Shown here piece by piece: positions 42,655-51,625 of a stretch of 64,000 bases of DNA. Within the stretch, counting starts at the first letter, position 1. Each line of letters starts with the position of its first letter. The stretch is from Carnimonas bestiolae (lineage in GTDB: Bacteria; Pseudomonadota; Gammaproteobacteria; Pseudomonadales; Halomonadaceae): assembly GCF_051251125.1 (NCBI RefSeq), contig NZ_JBPCZL010000001.1. One strand, written 5' to 3'. Position numbers and translations under genes: made by a program. A model generated the notes under the pieces. The model ran no database searches. It was not told the DNA's origin and saw only the letters and a program-made list of their open reading frames with translations.

Positions 42655-44931
42655 CTACAGCTTGCAGGCGCCGCCCTCACAGTCGCTGCCGACATCCGCC
42701 TCTGCGGCCTGCGCGTCGTCGGCACCATCGCGAGTGTTTTGGTAATAGAGCGTCTTGATGCCAAGTCGGTAAGCGGCCACCAGATCACCGAGCAATTGCT
42801 TCATGGGCACCTTGCCGCTATCGAAGCGTGCGGGGTCATAGTTGGTATTGGCCGAGATGGCTTGGTCGACAAACTTCTGCATGATGCCCACCAAGCGCAA
42901 ATAGCCGCGGTTATCAGGCATCTGCCACAGCAACTCGTAGCGGCTGCCGAGCCGGGCCAGCTCCGGCACCACCTGGCGCAGGATGCCGTCCTTCGACGCC
43001 TTGACGCTAACCACGCCGCGCGGCGGCTCTATGCCGTTGGTGGCGTTGGAAATCTGCGACGAGGTTTCGGACGGCATCAGTGCCGACAGGGTCGAGTGAC
43101 GCAGCCCGTACTGCTGGATCGCCGCGCGCAGCCCTTCCCAGTCATGGTGCAGCGGCTCGCTGCAAAGCTCGTCCAACTGTTGCTTGTAGTGATCGATGGG
43201 CAGTTGGCCCTGCGCGTAGCGGGTTTGCTCAAACCAGGCGCATGCCCCCTGCTCTTGCGCCAAGCGCAGCGAGGCCTTGAGTAGATAAAACTGGATCGCT
43301 TCGAAGGTACGATGGGTGAGCGCCAAGGCGCTGTCGTCGGAATAACGCACACCGTGCTTGGCAAGGTAATACGCGAAGTTGATCACCCCAACGCCCAGCG
43401 GCCGGCGATTGAGCGCACTACGCTGCGCTGCGGGCACCGGATAGTGCTGATAGTCGAGCAGTGCATCGAGCGCTCGAACGATCAGTTCCGCCAGCTCTTC
43501 CAATTCATCCAACGTTTCGATAGCACCAAGATTGAACGCCGACAGCGTACACAGCGCGATTTCGCCTTCGTCGTCGCGCTCCCCCAATGGCGCGGTTGGC
43601 AGCGCAATTTCCAGGCACAGATTGGACTGCCTTACCGGTGCCTGTGCAGGATCGAAGGGGCTGTGCGTATTGCAATGATCAACGTTCTGAATGTACACGC
43701 GGCCCGTCGATGCGCGTTCCTGCATCAGCAGCGAGAACAGCTCGATGGCACTAACCGAGCGCTGACGAATAGACGTATCTTGCTCGTATTGCCGGTACAA
43801 CTGCTCAAAGCGCTCCTGATCGGCGAAGAACGCCTCATACAGCCCCGGAACGTCCGATGGGCTGAACAGCGTAATCGAGCCCCCTTCGATTAACCGCTGA
43901 TACATCAGTCGATTGAGCTGCACGCCATAGTCGATATGACGCACCCGGTTGTCTTCTACGCCACGATTGTTCTTGAGCACCAGCAGGCTTTCGACCTCTA
44001 GATGCCATAGCGGGTAGAAAAGCGTTGCAGCACCGCCACGAATGCCCCCTTGCGAGCACGACTTCACGGCGCTTTGAAAATGCTTGTAGAAGGGAACGCA
44101 GCCGGTATGAAAGGCCTCACCGCCGCGAATCGGGCTACCCAGGGCCCGAATGCGCCCCGCATTTATGCCTATGCCCGCACGCTGTGACACGTACTTGACG
44201 ATGGCACTGGCGGTCGCGTTGATGGAGTCGAGGCTATCGCCGCATTCGATTAGCACGCACGAACTGAACTGCCGGGTGGGCGTTCGTACCCCCGCCATGA
44301 TGGGCGTAGGTAGCGATAGCTTGAAGGTGGACACCGCATCGTAAAAGCGTCGCACATAGTCAAGCCGCGTTTCTCGTGGATACCCGGCGAACAAACACGC
44401 CGCCACCAGCAGATAAAGAAACTGCGCGCTTTCAAACAGCTCGCCGGTGGCGCGATTTTTTATTAGATACTTGCCTTCCAGCTGCTTCACCGCGGCGTAG
44501 CAAAACCGCATGTCGCGCCAGTGATCGATAAAGCCATCCATCACTGCGAACTCTTGCTCGCTGTAGTCTTCGAGCAGGTGGCGGTCATAGCGGCCCATCG
44601 CAACCAGCCGCTGAACATGTTGATACAACGGCGGCGGCTCGAAACGGCCAAAGGCTTTCTTGCGCAGGTGAAACACCGCTAATCTGGCCGCTAGATATTG
44701 ATAATCGGGCGTTTTTGCTGAAATAAGATCAGCGGCAGCGGTAATCAGCGTGTCGTGGATATCGCTGGTGCTAATGCCGTTGTAAAACTGCAGCCGCGAA
44801 CGTAGCTCTACCTGAGATACGGATACATCCTCCAGGCCCTCCGCGGCCCATTCGAGCACTCGATGAATTTTCTCAAGATCGATCGACTGCTGTTTTCCGC
44901 TGCGTTTGGTTACCCAGATAGGCTGATTCAT
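42655..44931 (-). CDS. nrdA: ribonucleoside-diphosphate reductase class Ia, alpha subunit
   Basis: A 758-residue catalytic subunit. It has the N-terminal ATP-cone (VTKRSGKQQSIDLEKIHRVL), so it should carry dATP activity control. The active-site segments RQFSSCVLIECGDSLDSI, NLCLEIALPT and the C-terminal redox pair CEGGACKL are present. It is very close in sequence to E. coli NrdA throughout. The ATG at 44931 (MNQPIWVTKRSG) matches the family; a TTG four codons upstream is less likely. An NrdR-like box lies 67 bases upstream. Confidence 0.97.
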   Translation of the reverse strand: MNQPIWVTKRSGKQQSIDLEKIHRVLEWAAEGLEDVSVSQVELRSRLQFYNGISTSDIHDTLITAAADLISAKTPDYQYLAARLAVFHLRKKAFGRFEPPPLYQHVQRLVAMGRYDRHLLEDYSEQEFAVMDGFIDHWRDMRFCYAAVKQLEGKYLIKNRATGELFESAQFLYLLVAACLFAGYPRETRLDYVRRFYDAVSTFKLSLPTPIMAGVRTPTRQFSSCVLIECGDSLDSINATASAIVKYVSQRAGIGINAGRIRALGSPIRGGEAFHTGCVPFYKHFQSAVKSCSQGGIRGGAATLFYPLWHLEVESLLVLKNNRGVEDNRVRHIDYGVQLNRLMYQRLIEGGSITLFSPSDVPGLYEAFFADQERFEQLYRQYEQDTSIRQRSVSAIELFSLLMQERASTGRVYIQNVDHCNTHSPFDPAQAPVRQSNLCLEIALPTAPLGERDDEGEIALCTLSAFNLGAIETLDELEELAELIVRALDALLDYQHYPVPAAQRSALNRRPLGVGVINFAYYLAKHGVRYSDDSALALTHRTFEAIQFYLLKASLRLAQEQGACAWFEQTRYAQGQLPIDHYKQQLDELCSEPLHHDWEGLRAAIQQYGLRHSTLSALMPSETSSQISNATNGIEPPRGVVSVKASKDGILRQVVPELARLGSRYELLWQMPDNRGYLRLVGIMQKFVDQAISANTNYDPARFDSGKVPMKQLLGDLVAAYRLGIKTLYYQNTRDGADDAQAAEADVGSDCEGGACKL

Positions 44932-44997
44932 CGACACCGCCAAGCAAATTTCAGGATGTATAAGGCGCTCCCCTACCGACGCGCCTTTCGCCCCAAA

Positions 44998-45013
44998 ACA
45001 CTATATGTAGTAT
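44998..45013. promoter_or_regulatory. NrdR-box-like operator upstream of nrdA
   Basis: The 16-base imperfect palindrome ACACTATATGTAGTAT closely follows the known NrdR box pattern (acaCwAtATaTwGtgt). It lies 67 bases upstream of the nrdA start. A weaker second palindrome (45027-45042, ACATACCTACATGTTG) lies at about the spacing expected for paired NrdR sites. NrdR is the nucleotide-sensing repressor of ribonucleotide reductase operons. Confidence 0.72.
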
Positions 45014-45364
45014 CAATATTACTCAAACATACCTACATGTTGTTTATAGGCGTCATCCATCGTTGCTCGACGTTAGCTTGACAACAGCGCTTTTTTAGAT
45101 CTGTCGCGATTGGCGGTGAACTCGCCCTGAACGGCTAAATTTATCATGGTTATAAAAATAAACTGTGGTTAATAAGACTCGCCGGGAAACGCTAATGTGA
45201 TCGCGAGAGCGTAAAAAAATCGCCCTTCTACTTAAGGTAAATATCAGATGAGCGGCGTCAGCAACGGTGCCATCAGAAACGTTATGCGCTTGCTGTGTTC
45301 ACGACCTACCCAGACAAATACGCCCTGCTTTCAACCCGACGTCTAGCCGTCGCCCAAACGACAG
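45014..45364. other. intergenic stretch between nrdA and hslO
   Basis: No gene is supported. The left part is AT-rich and likely holds the nrd promoter. Nothing else was recognised. Confidence 0.4.
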
Positions 45365-45401
45365 CACCCCGAAGGCGGAAAACATTCCACGCTTCGGGGT
45401 G
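45365..45401 (-). terminator. hairpin after hslO
   Basis: A 10-bp inverted repeat (45365-45374 with 45392-45401) lies about 40 bases after the hslO stop. It has no T run on the minus strand, so termination is uncertain. Confidence 0.5.
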
Positions 45402-45439
45402 CAGGCCAGCGCCTCGCGACGCTGGTTAGCCGAGAAGAC

Positions 45440-46342
45440 TTAGTGCAGCGTTGGCGACGATTCGTCGGGGCGTTCGATCAAGCTCTCGGCATCGGCGGCG
45501 CTGAATTCGTAATGGGTATTACAGAAGTGGCACTGCGCGTCTACCTTGCCCTCTTCCGCGACGATAGAGCGCAGCTCGTCGGCTCCAAGACGGTGTAGCG
45601 CCAAGGCAAACCGCTCGCGCGAGCAAGTGCAGCCAAAGGCAATGGCAGAGGGCTCGAACACTCGCGCTTGTTCTTCGTGAAACAAGCGATGCAGCACTTC
45701 TTCAGGCGCCAGTTGCAGCAGCTCTTCATCGCTGATGGTGTCGGAAAGCGCGACGATGCGCTCCCACGCATCCTGATCGAGCTGACGCTCGTCTTCGGGC
45801 AGTTGCTGCACTAACAGGCCGGCCGCGCGCTCGCCGTCAGACGCCAGCCACAGCCGAGTAGGAAGCTGCTCGGAGCGCTCGAAGTAATCCTCGAGACAAG
45901 CCGCCAGGCTTCCCTTATCGAGCGCCACAATGCCCTGATAACGCTGGCCGTGCGCCGGGTCGAGAGTGATTACCAACTGGCCGTTGCCCAGCAGGGTTGA
46001 GAAATCGCTCTCCTGCAGACGCTCGATCTGCTCCTGATCGTAGCGAGCGATGGCGCGCAGCTGCTGAGCCACGCCTTCAGCGCCGGGATTGGATTCCGCC
46101 ATCAGCAGCGAAATGGGACCTTCGCCGCGCAGCTCAAGGCTCATGATGCCATCCAGCTTAATGGTGGCTGTCAGCAGCGCACTGGCCGCCATTAGCTCGC
46201 CCAGCAGGCGCGCCACTGGCGCGGGATAGTCGTGGCGGTTCAGCACTTCACGATAAGCATCGTGCAGCTGGGTGAGCTCACCACGCACACGGGTGTCGTC
46301 GAACATAAACCGCTGCAAACGGTCGAGTTGGGATAATTGCAT
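45440..46342 (-). CDS. hslO: redox-regulated chaperone Hsp33
   Basis: A 300-residue cytosolic holdase activated by oxidation. The N-terminal domain (DRLQRFMFDDTRVRGELTQL) and the C-terminal zinc motif are typical: GCTCSRERF for the first two cysteines and AQCHFCNTHY for the second two. The ATG at 46342 has AGGA upstream; the open frame to 46597 overlaps hslR and is not coding. It follows hslR by 64 bases on the same strand, the usual hslR-hslO pair. Confidence 0.96.
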   Translation of the reverse strand: MQLSQLDRLQRFMFDDTRVRGELTQLHDAYREVLNRHDYPAPVARLLGELMAASALLTATIKLDGIMSLELRGEGPISLLMAESNPGAEGVAQQLRAIARYDQEQIERLQESDFSTLLGNGQLVITLDPAHGQRYQGIVALDKGSLAACLEDYFERSEQLPTRLWLASDGERAAGLLVQQLPEDERQLDQDAWERIVALSDTISDEELLQLAPEEVLHRLFHEEQARVFEPSAIAFGCTCSRERFALALHRLGADELRSIVAEEGKVDAQCHFCNTHYEFSAADAESLIERPDESSPTLH

Positions 46343-46406
46343 GTCGAATGTCCTGAGTCGCTGGCGGCGTGTCGCGCCAGTAAAAATAAGCAGCGCAGCG
46401 CGGGCG

Positions 46407-46796
46407 TTATTCTTCGAAGCCGTGGCGTTGAAAACGCTGAATGTCGCGACGCGCCTTTTTGTCGGGGCGTTTGGGCGGTGCCTGAACCGCCTTGCCGGCA
46501 TCGCGGCGTAGCTGGATCTCACGCTCACGTCGCTCGCGGCTGGCGGCGGTTTCGGCATAAAGCGTTTGGGCCTCGGGAGCACCGCGACGTTGGTCACTAA
46601 GCGCCGCCACTTCGACCTCTAGCGTGTTAAAGCCTTGCGGCACACGCAGTAATGCGCCCACCTCAACCTGTTTGCTGGTACGGGTGCGTTCACCGTTGTA
46701 ATGCACCTTACCGCCTTCAATTGCCTTCTTGGCTAACGCCCGGGTTTTGAAAAAACGCGCGGCCCACAACCACTTGTCGAGACGTACCTGCTGCAT
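46407..46796 (-). CDS. hslR: ribosome-associated heat shock protein Hsp15
   Basis: A 129-residue S4-domain RNA-binding protein (VRLDKWLWAARFFKTRALAK, GGKVHYNGER) that binds free 50S subunits carrying stalled peptidyl-tRNA after heat shock. The C-terminus is basic and helical. The ATG at 46796 has AAGGAG six bases upstream; nine more residues are possible from 46823 but unlikely. It pairs with hslO. Confidence 0.94.
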   Translation of the reverse strand: MQQVRLDKWLWAARFFKTRALAKKAIEGGKVHYNGERTRTSKQVEVGALLRVPQGFNTLEVEVAALSDQRRGAPEAQTLYAETAASRERREREIQLRRDAGKAVQAPPKRPDKKARRDIQRFQRHGFEE

Positions 46797-46945
46797 GGTC
46801 GCTCCTTGCCGAATGATTCCCAAGAGATGGGGATGATCCGACGATAACCAAGGCCTCCCCGCACCTGCTCACGCTATTTGCGCATTATCGTAAACACAAT
46901 GATACCGTTGGTATTCTTCTTTCATTAAGTGCCGGTATCTGTCCT

Positions 46946-47506
46946 ATGCCTACCACACCCCCTGTCATCCTTGAGTGCAACGAACTGACCCGCTCGCGGC
47001 TATTTTGCGTCGAGTCGCTGGAGCTGGAATTCAGTAACGGCACGCAGCGCACCTTCGAGCGCCTGAAAAGTACCGATACCAACGGCGCAGTAATGATGGT
47101 GGCGATGCAAGATAGCGAGCACTTTTTGCTGGTGCGCGAATACGCCGCTGGATTTGAACGCTATTTGCTTGGATTGCCGAAAGGCTCGGCCGACCCTGGG
47201 GAGACCCTCGAACAAGCTGCCAACCGTGAGCTTCAGGAAGAGTGCGGGGTTGGCGCACGACGTATTACGCGGCTTACCAATGTCAGCGTGGCGCCCAACT
47301 ACATGTCGCACCAGATTACTTTGCTCGTGGCCGAGGACTTGTACCCTGCCCAACTGCCGGGCGACGAACCTGAGCCCTTGGAAGTAGTGCCTTGGGCACT
47401 AAGCGAGCTGCCGCAGCTACTCGCCCGCGATGATTTCCATGAAGCGCGCAGCATCGCGGCGCTCTATATGGCACGCGATTACTTGCAGCGACATGCATCA
47501 AGCTAA
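46946..47506 (+). CDS. nudE: ADP compounds hydrolase NudE
   Basis: A 186-residue Nudix enzyme that hydrolyses ADP-ribose, Ap3A, NADH and related compounds. The N-terminal RSRLFCVESLELEFSNG and REYAAGFERYLLGLPKG are NudE-specific. The Nudix box runs GSADPGETLEQAANRELQEE followed by CG. The tail GDEPEPLEVVPW is also typical. The start at 46946 fits the family length. It is divergent from hslR, the same neighbourhood as in many gammaproteobacteria (nudE next to hslR/hslO). Confidence 0.94.
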   Translation: MPTTPPVILECNELTRSRLFCVESLELEFSNGTQRTFERLKSTDTNGAVMMVAMQDSEHFLLVREYAAGFERYLLGLPKGSADPGETLEQAANRELQEECGVGARRITRLTNVSVAPNYMSHQITLLVAEDLYPAQLPGDEPEPLEVVPWALSELPQLLARDDFHEARSIAALYMARDYLQRHASS

Positions 47507-47513
47507 GCGAGCC

Positions 47514-47636
47514 ATGTTACGTACGTCGGCACGAAAATACGCGTTAGCGCGCAATCAGCACGCGCCGGCGACGGCAATGCGCTGCCGTATTGGCGAAACC
47601 ATTCGATTGCCTGATTGGAAAGATTGGTGGAGCTGA
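47514..47636 (+). CDS. possible 40-residue small protein
   Basis: A short ORF that begins seven bases after the nudE stop and ends at TGA 47634-47636. The protein starts MLRTSARKYALARNQHAPAT and ends in LPDWKDWWS, with a Trp-rich tail. Its ribosome-binding site is weak, but it sits where a downstream cistron of nudE would be. No family was recognised. It may be real or chance. Confidence 0.35.
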   Translation: MLRTSARKYALARNQHAPATAMRCRIGETIRLPDWKDWWS

Positions 47637-47782
47637 AAGTTTCATAAAATGAAACCTATCGTTTGCTGAAATTTCACTCGTTCTTGTCTACCCTTTAAGT
47701 TCAGCATCAATTAGCGTGCTACTTAAGTCAGCTACACTATCCATTGACGAGCACCATATCCCAATAGTGAGGACACTCCAGC

Positions 47783-48949
47783 ATGGAAATAACCCCTACC
47801 TTTAAAAATCCTGACACTCACGAAATCAATGCCAGGATTGATAAAATCCGGGGCCAAATGTCGCGATTGGGGCTCGACTACTACGTCTCCTTCTCTCCCG
47901 ACAATATTTTCTACCTGACCAACTTCAAGAACATGGTGCACGAGCGCCCGTTCATCCTGGTTGTTACGCCGAAAGGGCCGCTGCAGTTCATCTCGCCGCT
48001 GCTCGAAGCGAAACACGTCCACGCACGTTCCGTCGGCGATATCGAAATTCTCCCCTACTTTGAATTCCCTGCGCCTAAAGGCAAGGAATGGAGCGATGTG
48101 TTCAAGCAGGCCGTCCCTGCTGGCAGCAAAGTGGGCATCGAGTCCGTCTGCCCTCATCAGATCTACGCCGCCATCGAAGGTGAAGCCGTTGAGGTCAACC
48201 TTATCGACGATGCACGTGCTATCAAATCGCCGTTTGAAATCAACCGTATCGCCTACTCCTGTGAGCTGATCACCAAGGCGCACGACGAATTCATGGCCGC
48301 AGCAGCGCCTGGTCGAACCGTTATCGAAACCGCTTCCGCTGCCCAGCAGTCGATTATCGGTCAGCTGCTGCAAGACGATCCGTCCTACAACCCTTTCTGC
48401 ACCCGTGTGGGCGCCGTCTTCCAGAACGGTAGAACCACCTTCGATCCCCATAACTTCAGCACCATCAACATCGCCATGGAGGCTAACGGCGGCCCCCACC
48501 TGACGATCATCAACTCGGAGCTGAGCGGTTATGGCGCAGAGGTTGAGCGTACGTTCTTCCTGGGCAGTGCCACCGACGAAGAGAAGAAATACTTCGACAT
48601 CATGATGGAAGGCCGCAATCTGGCGTACGAGCTGGCCAAGCCCGGCACCCTGATGAGCGACGTCGATCGCGCCGTTAACGACCTGTTCAAGAGCAAGGGC
48701 GTTGGCGATTTGCTGCTGCACAGAACCGGTCACGGCATGGGCATTACCGCTCACGAATCACCGTTCCTTGCCGAAGGTTGCGAGCAGGAGCTTCAGGAAA
48801 ACATGACCTTCACCATTGAGCCCGGCATCTACTCCGAGAAATTCGGTGGATTCAGGCACTCCGACACCATCGTGGTCGGCAAGGATGGTCCCATCAACCT
48901 GACCGAAACGCCCGACGATCTGGACAGCCTGATCTTGCCGATCAAGTAA
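47783..48949 (+). CDS. M24 family creatinase-like hydrolase
   Basis: A 388-residue protein with the creatinase N-terminal domain (DYYVSFSPDNIFYLTNF) and a C-terminal pita-bread M24 domain. In metal-dependent M24 peptidases two Asp, one His and two Glu bind the metals. Here the Asp segment reads NSELSGYGAEVERT (residues 244-257), with the first Asp missing and the second replaced by Glu253. The His (about 317, HGMG) and Glu346 (EPG) remain, and the final Glu is Ser (FRHSD). This resembles creatinase, a metal-free C-N hydrolase, more than Xaa-Pro peptidases. The substrate is unknown; creatine is not implied. The ribosome-binding site region GTGAGGAC lies upstream, and a strong terminator follows. 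Confidence 0.82.
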   Translation: MEITPTFKNPDTHEINARIDKIRGQMSRLGLDYYVSFSPDNIFYLTNFKNMVHERPFILVVTPKGPLQFISPLLEAKHVHARSVGDIEILPYFEFPAPKGKEWSDVFKQAVPAGSKVGIESVCPHQIYAAIEGEAVEVNLIDDARAIKSPFEINRIAYSCELITKAHDEFMAAAAPGRTVIETASAAQQSIIGQLLQDDPSYNPFCTRVGAVFQNGRTTFDPHNFSTINIAMEANGGPHLTIINSELSGYGAEVERTFFLGSATDEEKKYFDIMMEGRNLAYELAKPGTLMSDVDRAVNDLFKSKGVGDLLLHRTGHGMGITAHESPFLAEGCEQELQENMTFTIEPGIYSEKFGGFRHSDTIVVGKDGPINLTETPDDLDSLILPIK

Positions 48950-48968
48950 GATATCGAGGCGGTTTACG

Positions 48969-49002
48969 ACCACCTGCTCTTTACTGAGCAGGTGGTTTTT
49001 TT
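48969..49002 (+). terminator. rho-independent terminator
   Basis: A perfect 11-bp stem (48969-48979 with 48986-48996), loop TTTACT, with a following T run. It ends the M24 gene. Confidence 0.95.
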
Positions 49003-49077
49003 CGTCCATGAATTGGCCGGCAGCCTGCGATGGATCGTGCCAGCACGGGTTCCGTCGGATAAAAATACGCTATCCCA

Positions 49078-49135
49078 AAAACAACAATGCCCCGTACACA
49101 ATGCGCTGCACTAGCAGGCATTACGTACGGGGCAT
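49078..49135 (-). terminator. terminator-like inverted repeat after the SDR gene
   Basis: An 11-bp inverted repeat (49087-49097 with 49125-49135) with a long loop is followed on the minus strand by TGTTGTTTTT. It starts 48 bases after the SDR stop. The loop is long, so strength is uncertain. Confidence 0.6.
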
Positions 49136-49182
49136 GGTCGATCGCCTGGCGCTGCCACATGGGCAGCGCGTTGGTTTACGAA

Positions 49183-50001
49183 TTACTGCTCTACTTTCCA
49201 ACCCGGCTGGAACAGCATTTTGCCGGGCCAGGTGTAAGCCATCAGGCCGCCATCCGCGAGGATGGTTTCGCCAGTAACGAAGGAGCTGTCATCAGACGCG
49301 AGGAACAGCGTTACCTTCGCCATTTCTTCCGGCTTGCCAAGACGGCCCATGGGGGTTACCCACACCTGAGCGTCACGGAAGTTTTTGCCGCTCTCTTCCT
49401 TGCTGTTACCGGCAAGGTTATCAACCAACGGTGTTTCGATGGTGCCGGGGCAGATCGCGTTGGAGCGAATACCATAGCGGCCGTAATCGATGGCGATCGC
49501 TTTAGTCATATTAACGATGCCGCCTTTGGCAGCGTTGTAGCCAGAGCGGTCGAGGTCGGCAGCAAGCCCGGACATCGACGCCACGTTGACGATCGAACCA
49601 CCGTTATCGAGCATCAGCGGAATGATGTATTTGCTGACCAGGAAGGTGCCGCGCAGGTCAACGCTCATGATGCGATCAAACAGTTCAGTGGGGTACTCGT
49701 GCAGCTTACCGCCTTCCTGATCGATGCCGGCATTGTTAAACAGCACGTCGATACGACCGTGCTGTTTCTTCAGCGACTCGGCGAAGCCTTTAACAGCCTC
49801 CTCGTCGGCGACGTTAAGCTCATGTGCCTCAGCCTGTCCGCCTGCTTCCTTGATCGCGGCAACCGTGCTGTTGAGTTCATCCATGTTGATATCGGCACAG
49901 ATGACGTGCGCACCTTCCTGTGCGAACAGCTTGGCAGTGGCGTGACCAATACCCGTGGCTGCGCCAGTAACAATGGCGATGCGATTTTCCAAACGACTCA
50001 T
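49183..50001 (-). CDS. short-chain dehydrogenase/reductase
   Basis: A 272-residue classical SDR. The nucleotide motif TGAATGIG is at residues 12-19, NNAG follows, and the active site has Ser (VASMSG) and YNAAK. The Asp in CADIN after the second strand suggests NAD(H) preference. It resembles the 3-oxoacyl reductase / glucose dehydrogenase-like group; the substrate is unknown. The ATG at 50001 has GAGGAG about seven bases upstream. It is downstream of the MFS and aldehyde dehydrogenase genes on the same strand, and may share their pathway. Confidence 0.9.
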   Translation of the reverse strand: MSRLENRIAIVTGAATGIGHATAKLFAQEGAHVICADINMDELNSTVAAIKEAGGQAEAHELNVADEEAVKGFAESLKKQHGRIDVLFNNAGIDQEGGKLHEYPTELFDRIMSVDLRGTFLVSKYIIPLMLDNGGSIVNVASMSGLAADLDRSGYNAAKGGIVNMTKAIAIDYGRYGIRSNAICPGTIETPLVDNLAGNSKEESGKNFRDAQVWVTPMGRLGKPEEMAKVTLFLASDDSSFVTGETILADGGLMAYTWPGKMLFQPGWKVEQ

Positions 50002-50248
50002 AGATAAACTCCTCGAATATGACGAGAACAGAGTGACTTTCGACGTATGTGGATGGCCCGACGCGGGTGTCGCGATGGCAACCATCCAACAGGCACAGGT
50101 ACTACCCGTCTCTTGCAGGCAGCCAAGTGTTGGCAGCTGCCAGCGCATAGCGGCACGCTGCTTGATTCTTGGCGTTTCTTATAAGGTTATGCGTTCTATT
50201 AAGCGTTAATTCAAGCCCTGCACTGGGTTTTCGGGTGAGTCGGTGACA

Positions 50249-51481
50249 TCACGCGGCATCACCGCGCTGCTTGAAACGACACTGAATCAGGCCCATCGCG
50301 GCCACCACCAAAGCCACTGCCATCAGCAGTAGGCAGGCGAAGGTCCAGCTACCGAACTGGTGTTTAATAAAGCCCAGCACAATCGGTCCCAGCGAAGCGA
50401 ATGCAAAGCCGATCCCCTGCACCATCGCGGTTAACCGACGACGCTCATCCAGCGAGCGGGACTGGTTGACCGCCAGCATCAGAATAGTGACAAACGCCAT
50501 CCCGTTGGTGGTGCCGCCCAGCACGCTCCACACTTCCCATGCGCTGGGAATCACCAGCATCAGCAACGGCACTGCGAACCATAGCAGCCCCACCGCCACC
50601 AGCAGCTTCTGTAGAGCGAAACGCCGCTCCAACAGCGGAAACAGCAGCGCTCCTATCACTGACGATGCCTGATAAACACCGGCAATGACGCCAGCCGTCT
50701 GCTCGCTGACACCTTCGACATCGACCATGTAATTGGAGATCCACGCCGTCAGGGAGAAATAAACGAACAGATGCCCCGCCATCGCGATCGACAGCACCCA
50801 CGCCGAAGTGTTCCTGAACAGGGCCGGCGTCGGCTCGGCGCTGGTCGCGGCCTGTACGTCGGGTTCGCTCGCAGTGCTATTAGCAGCCGCTTTGTCCCAG
50901 CGCAGCACCACTAGCCACACCGCCAGGGTTATCAGCGGCAGCCACACCCAGCTCGCCAGCGCCCACTGCCAGCCTACCCAAGAGGCAATCGGTACGGTCA
51001 GCGCGCCGGCCAGCATCGCCCCGACGTTAAACGACGAAGTGAATACGCCAGTCATCAGGCTGGTGCGGGTTGGGAAGTAGCGGCCGATAATCAGCAGCCC
51101 CAAAATATTGCCCATCGCCAGTGCGGCCCCGATCACGAAGGTGCCGACCATCATGCCGGTCAGACCAGTGAAGGGGCGCAGCAGCGTGCCGAGCGCCACC
51201 ACCACGAGCATCGCCAGAATACTGGTGGAAATACCCAGCCGCGCGATCACCCACGACGCCAGCGGACTCAGCACCCCAAAGCAAACGATGGGAATACTGG
51301 TGAACAAGCCTGCTTCCACCAGATTGATATCAAGCGCCTGATGAATCTGCCCCACCAGCGGCGGTATGGCGGTAATAGCGCCCCTCAAATTGAGCGAGAA
51401 CAGCACGAATGCAACCACAAGCGTGAGCGCAAACAGCGATGAAGACGCCTGAGCAACAGACGACGAGTCACGACGGGACAT
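50249..51481 (-). CDS. MFS transporter, CynX/NimT family
   Basis: A 410-residue inner membrane protein with about twelve helices. The N-terminal FSLNLRGAITAIPPLVGQIH is typical of the CynX/NimT/YeaN group of the major facilitator superfamily, as is the following VCFGVLSPLASWVIARLG. Members move small anions or nitroimidazole-type and other compounds; the substrate here is unknown. The ATG at 51481 (MSRRDSSSVAQ) has AAGGA upstream. Two in-frame upstream ATGs (51550, 51514) lack support. It lies between the aldehyde dehydrogenase and SDR genes. Confidence 0.9.
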   Translation of the reverse strand: MSRRDSSSVAQASSSLFALTLVVAFVLFSLNLRGAITAIPPLVGQIHQALDINLVEAGLFTSIPIVCFGVLSPLASWVIARLGISTSILAMLVVVALGTLLRPFTGLTGMMVGTFVIGAALAMGNILGLLIIGRYFPTRTSLMTGVFTSSFNVGAMLAGALTVPIASWVGWQWALASWVWLPLITLAVWLVVLRWDKAAANSTASEPDVQAATSAEPTPALFRNTSAWVLSIAMAGHLFVYFSLTAWISNYMVDVEGVSEQTAGVIAGVYQASSVIGALLFPLLERRFALQKLLVAVGLLWFAVPLLMLVIPSAWEVWSVLGGTTNGMAFVTILMLAVNQSRSLDERRRLTAMVQGIGFAFASLGPIVLGFIKHQFGSWTFACLLLMAVALVVAAMGLIQCRFKQRGDAA

Positions 51482-51625
51482 GATGGGAAGTCCTTCCGTT
51501 AAGGAGAGAGACATGGCGGGGCCCAACGGCGTAACGACTAGTAAAGACAATCGTCACGACGTTGGGTCCTGCGTGAGAAGGTAGGGCATGGCCGGATGGC
51601 CATGCCCTTTGCCCTCTCGACAGGA

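Noticed and set aside
47783..48949. Assignment of the M24 protein as ectoine hydrolase DoeA or DMSP lyase DddP
   Set aside because: These M24 enzymes are tempting in a likely halophile, but the N-terminal sequence and the metal-ligand pattern do not match what I recall of either family.
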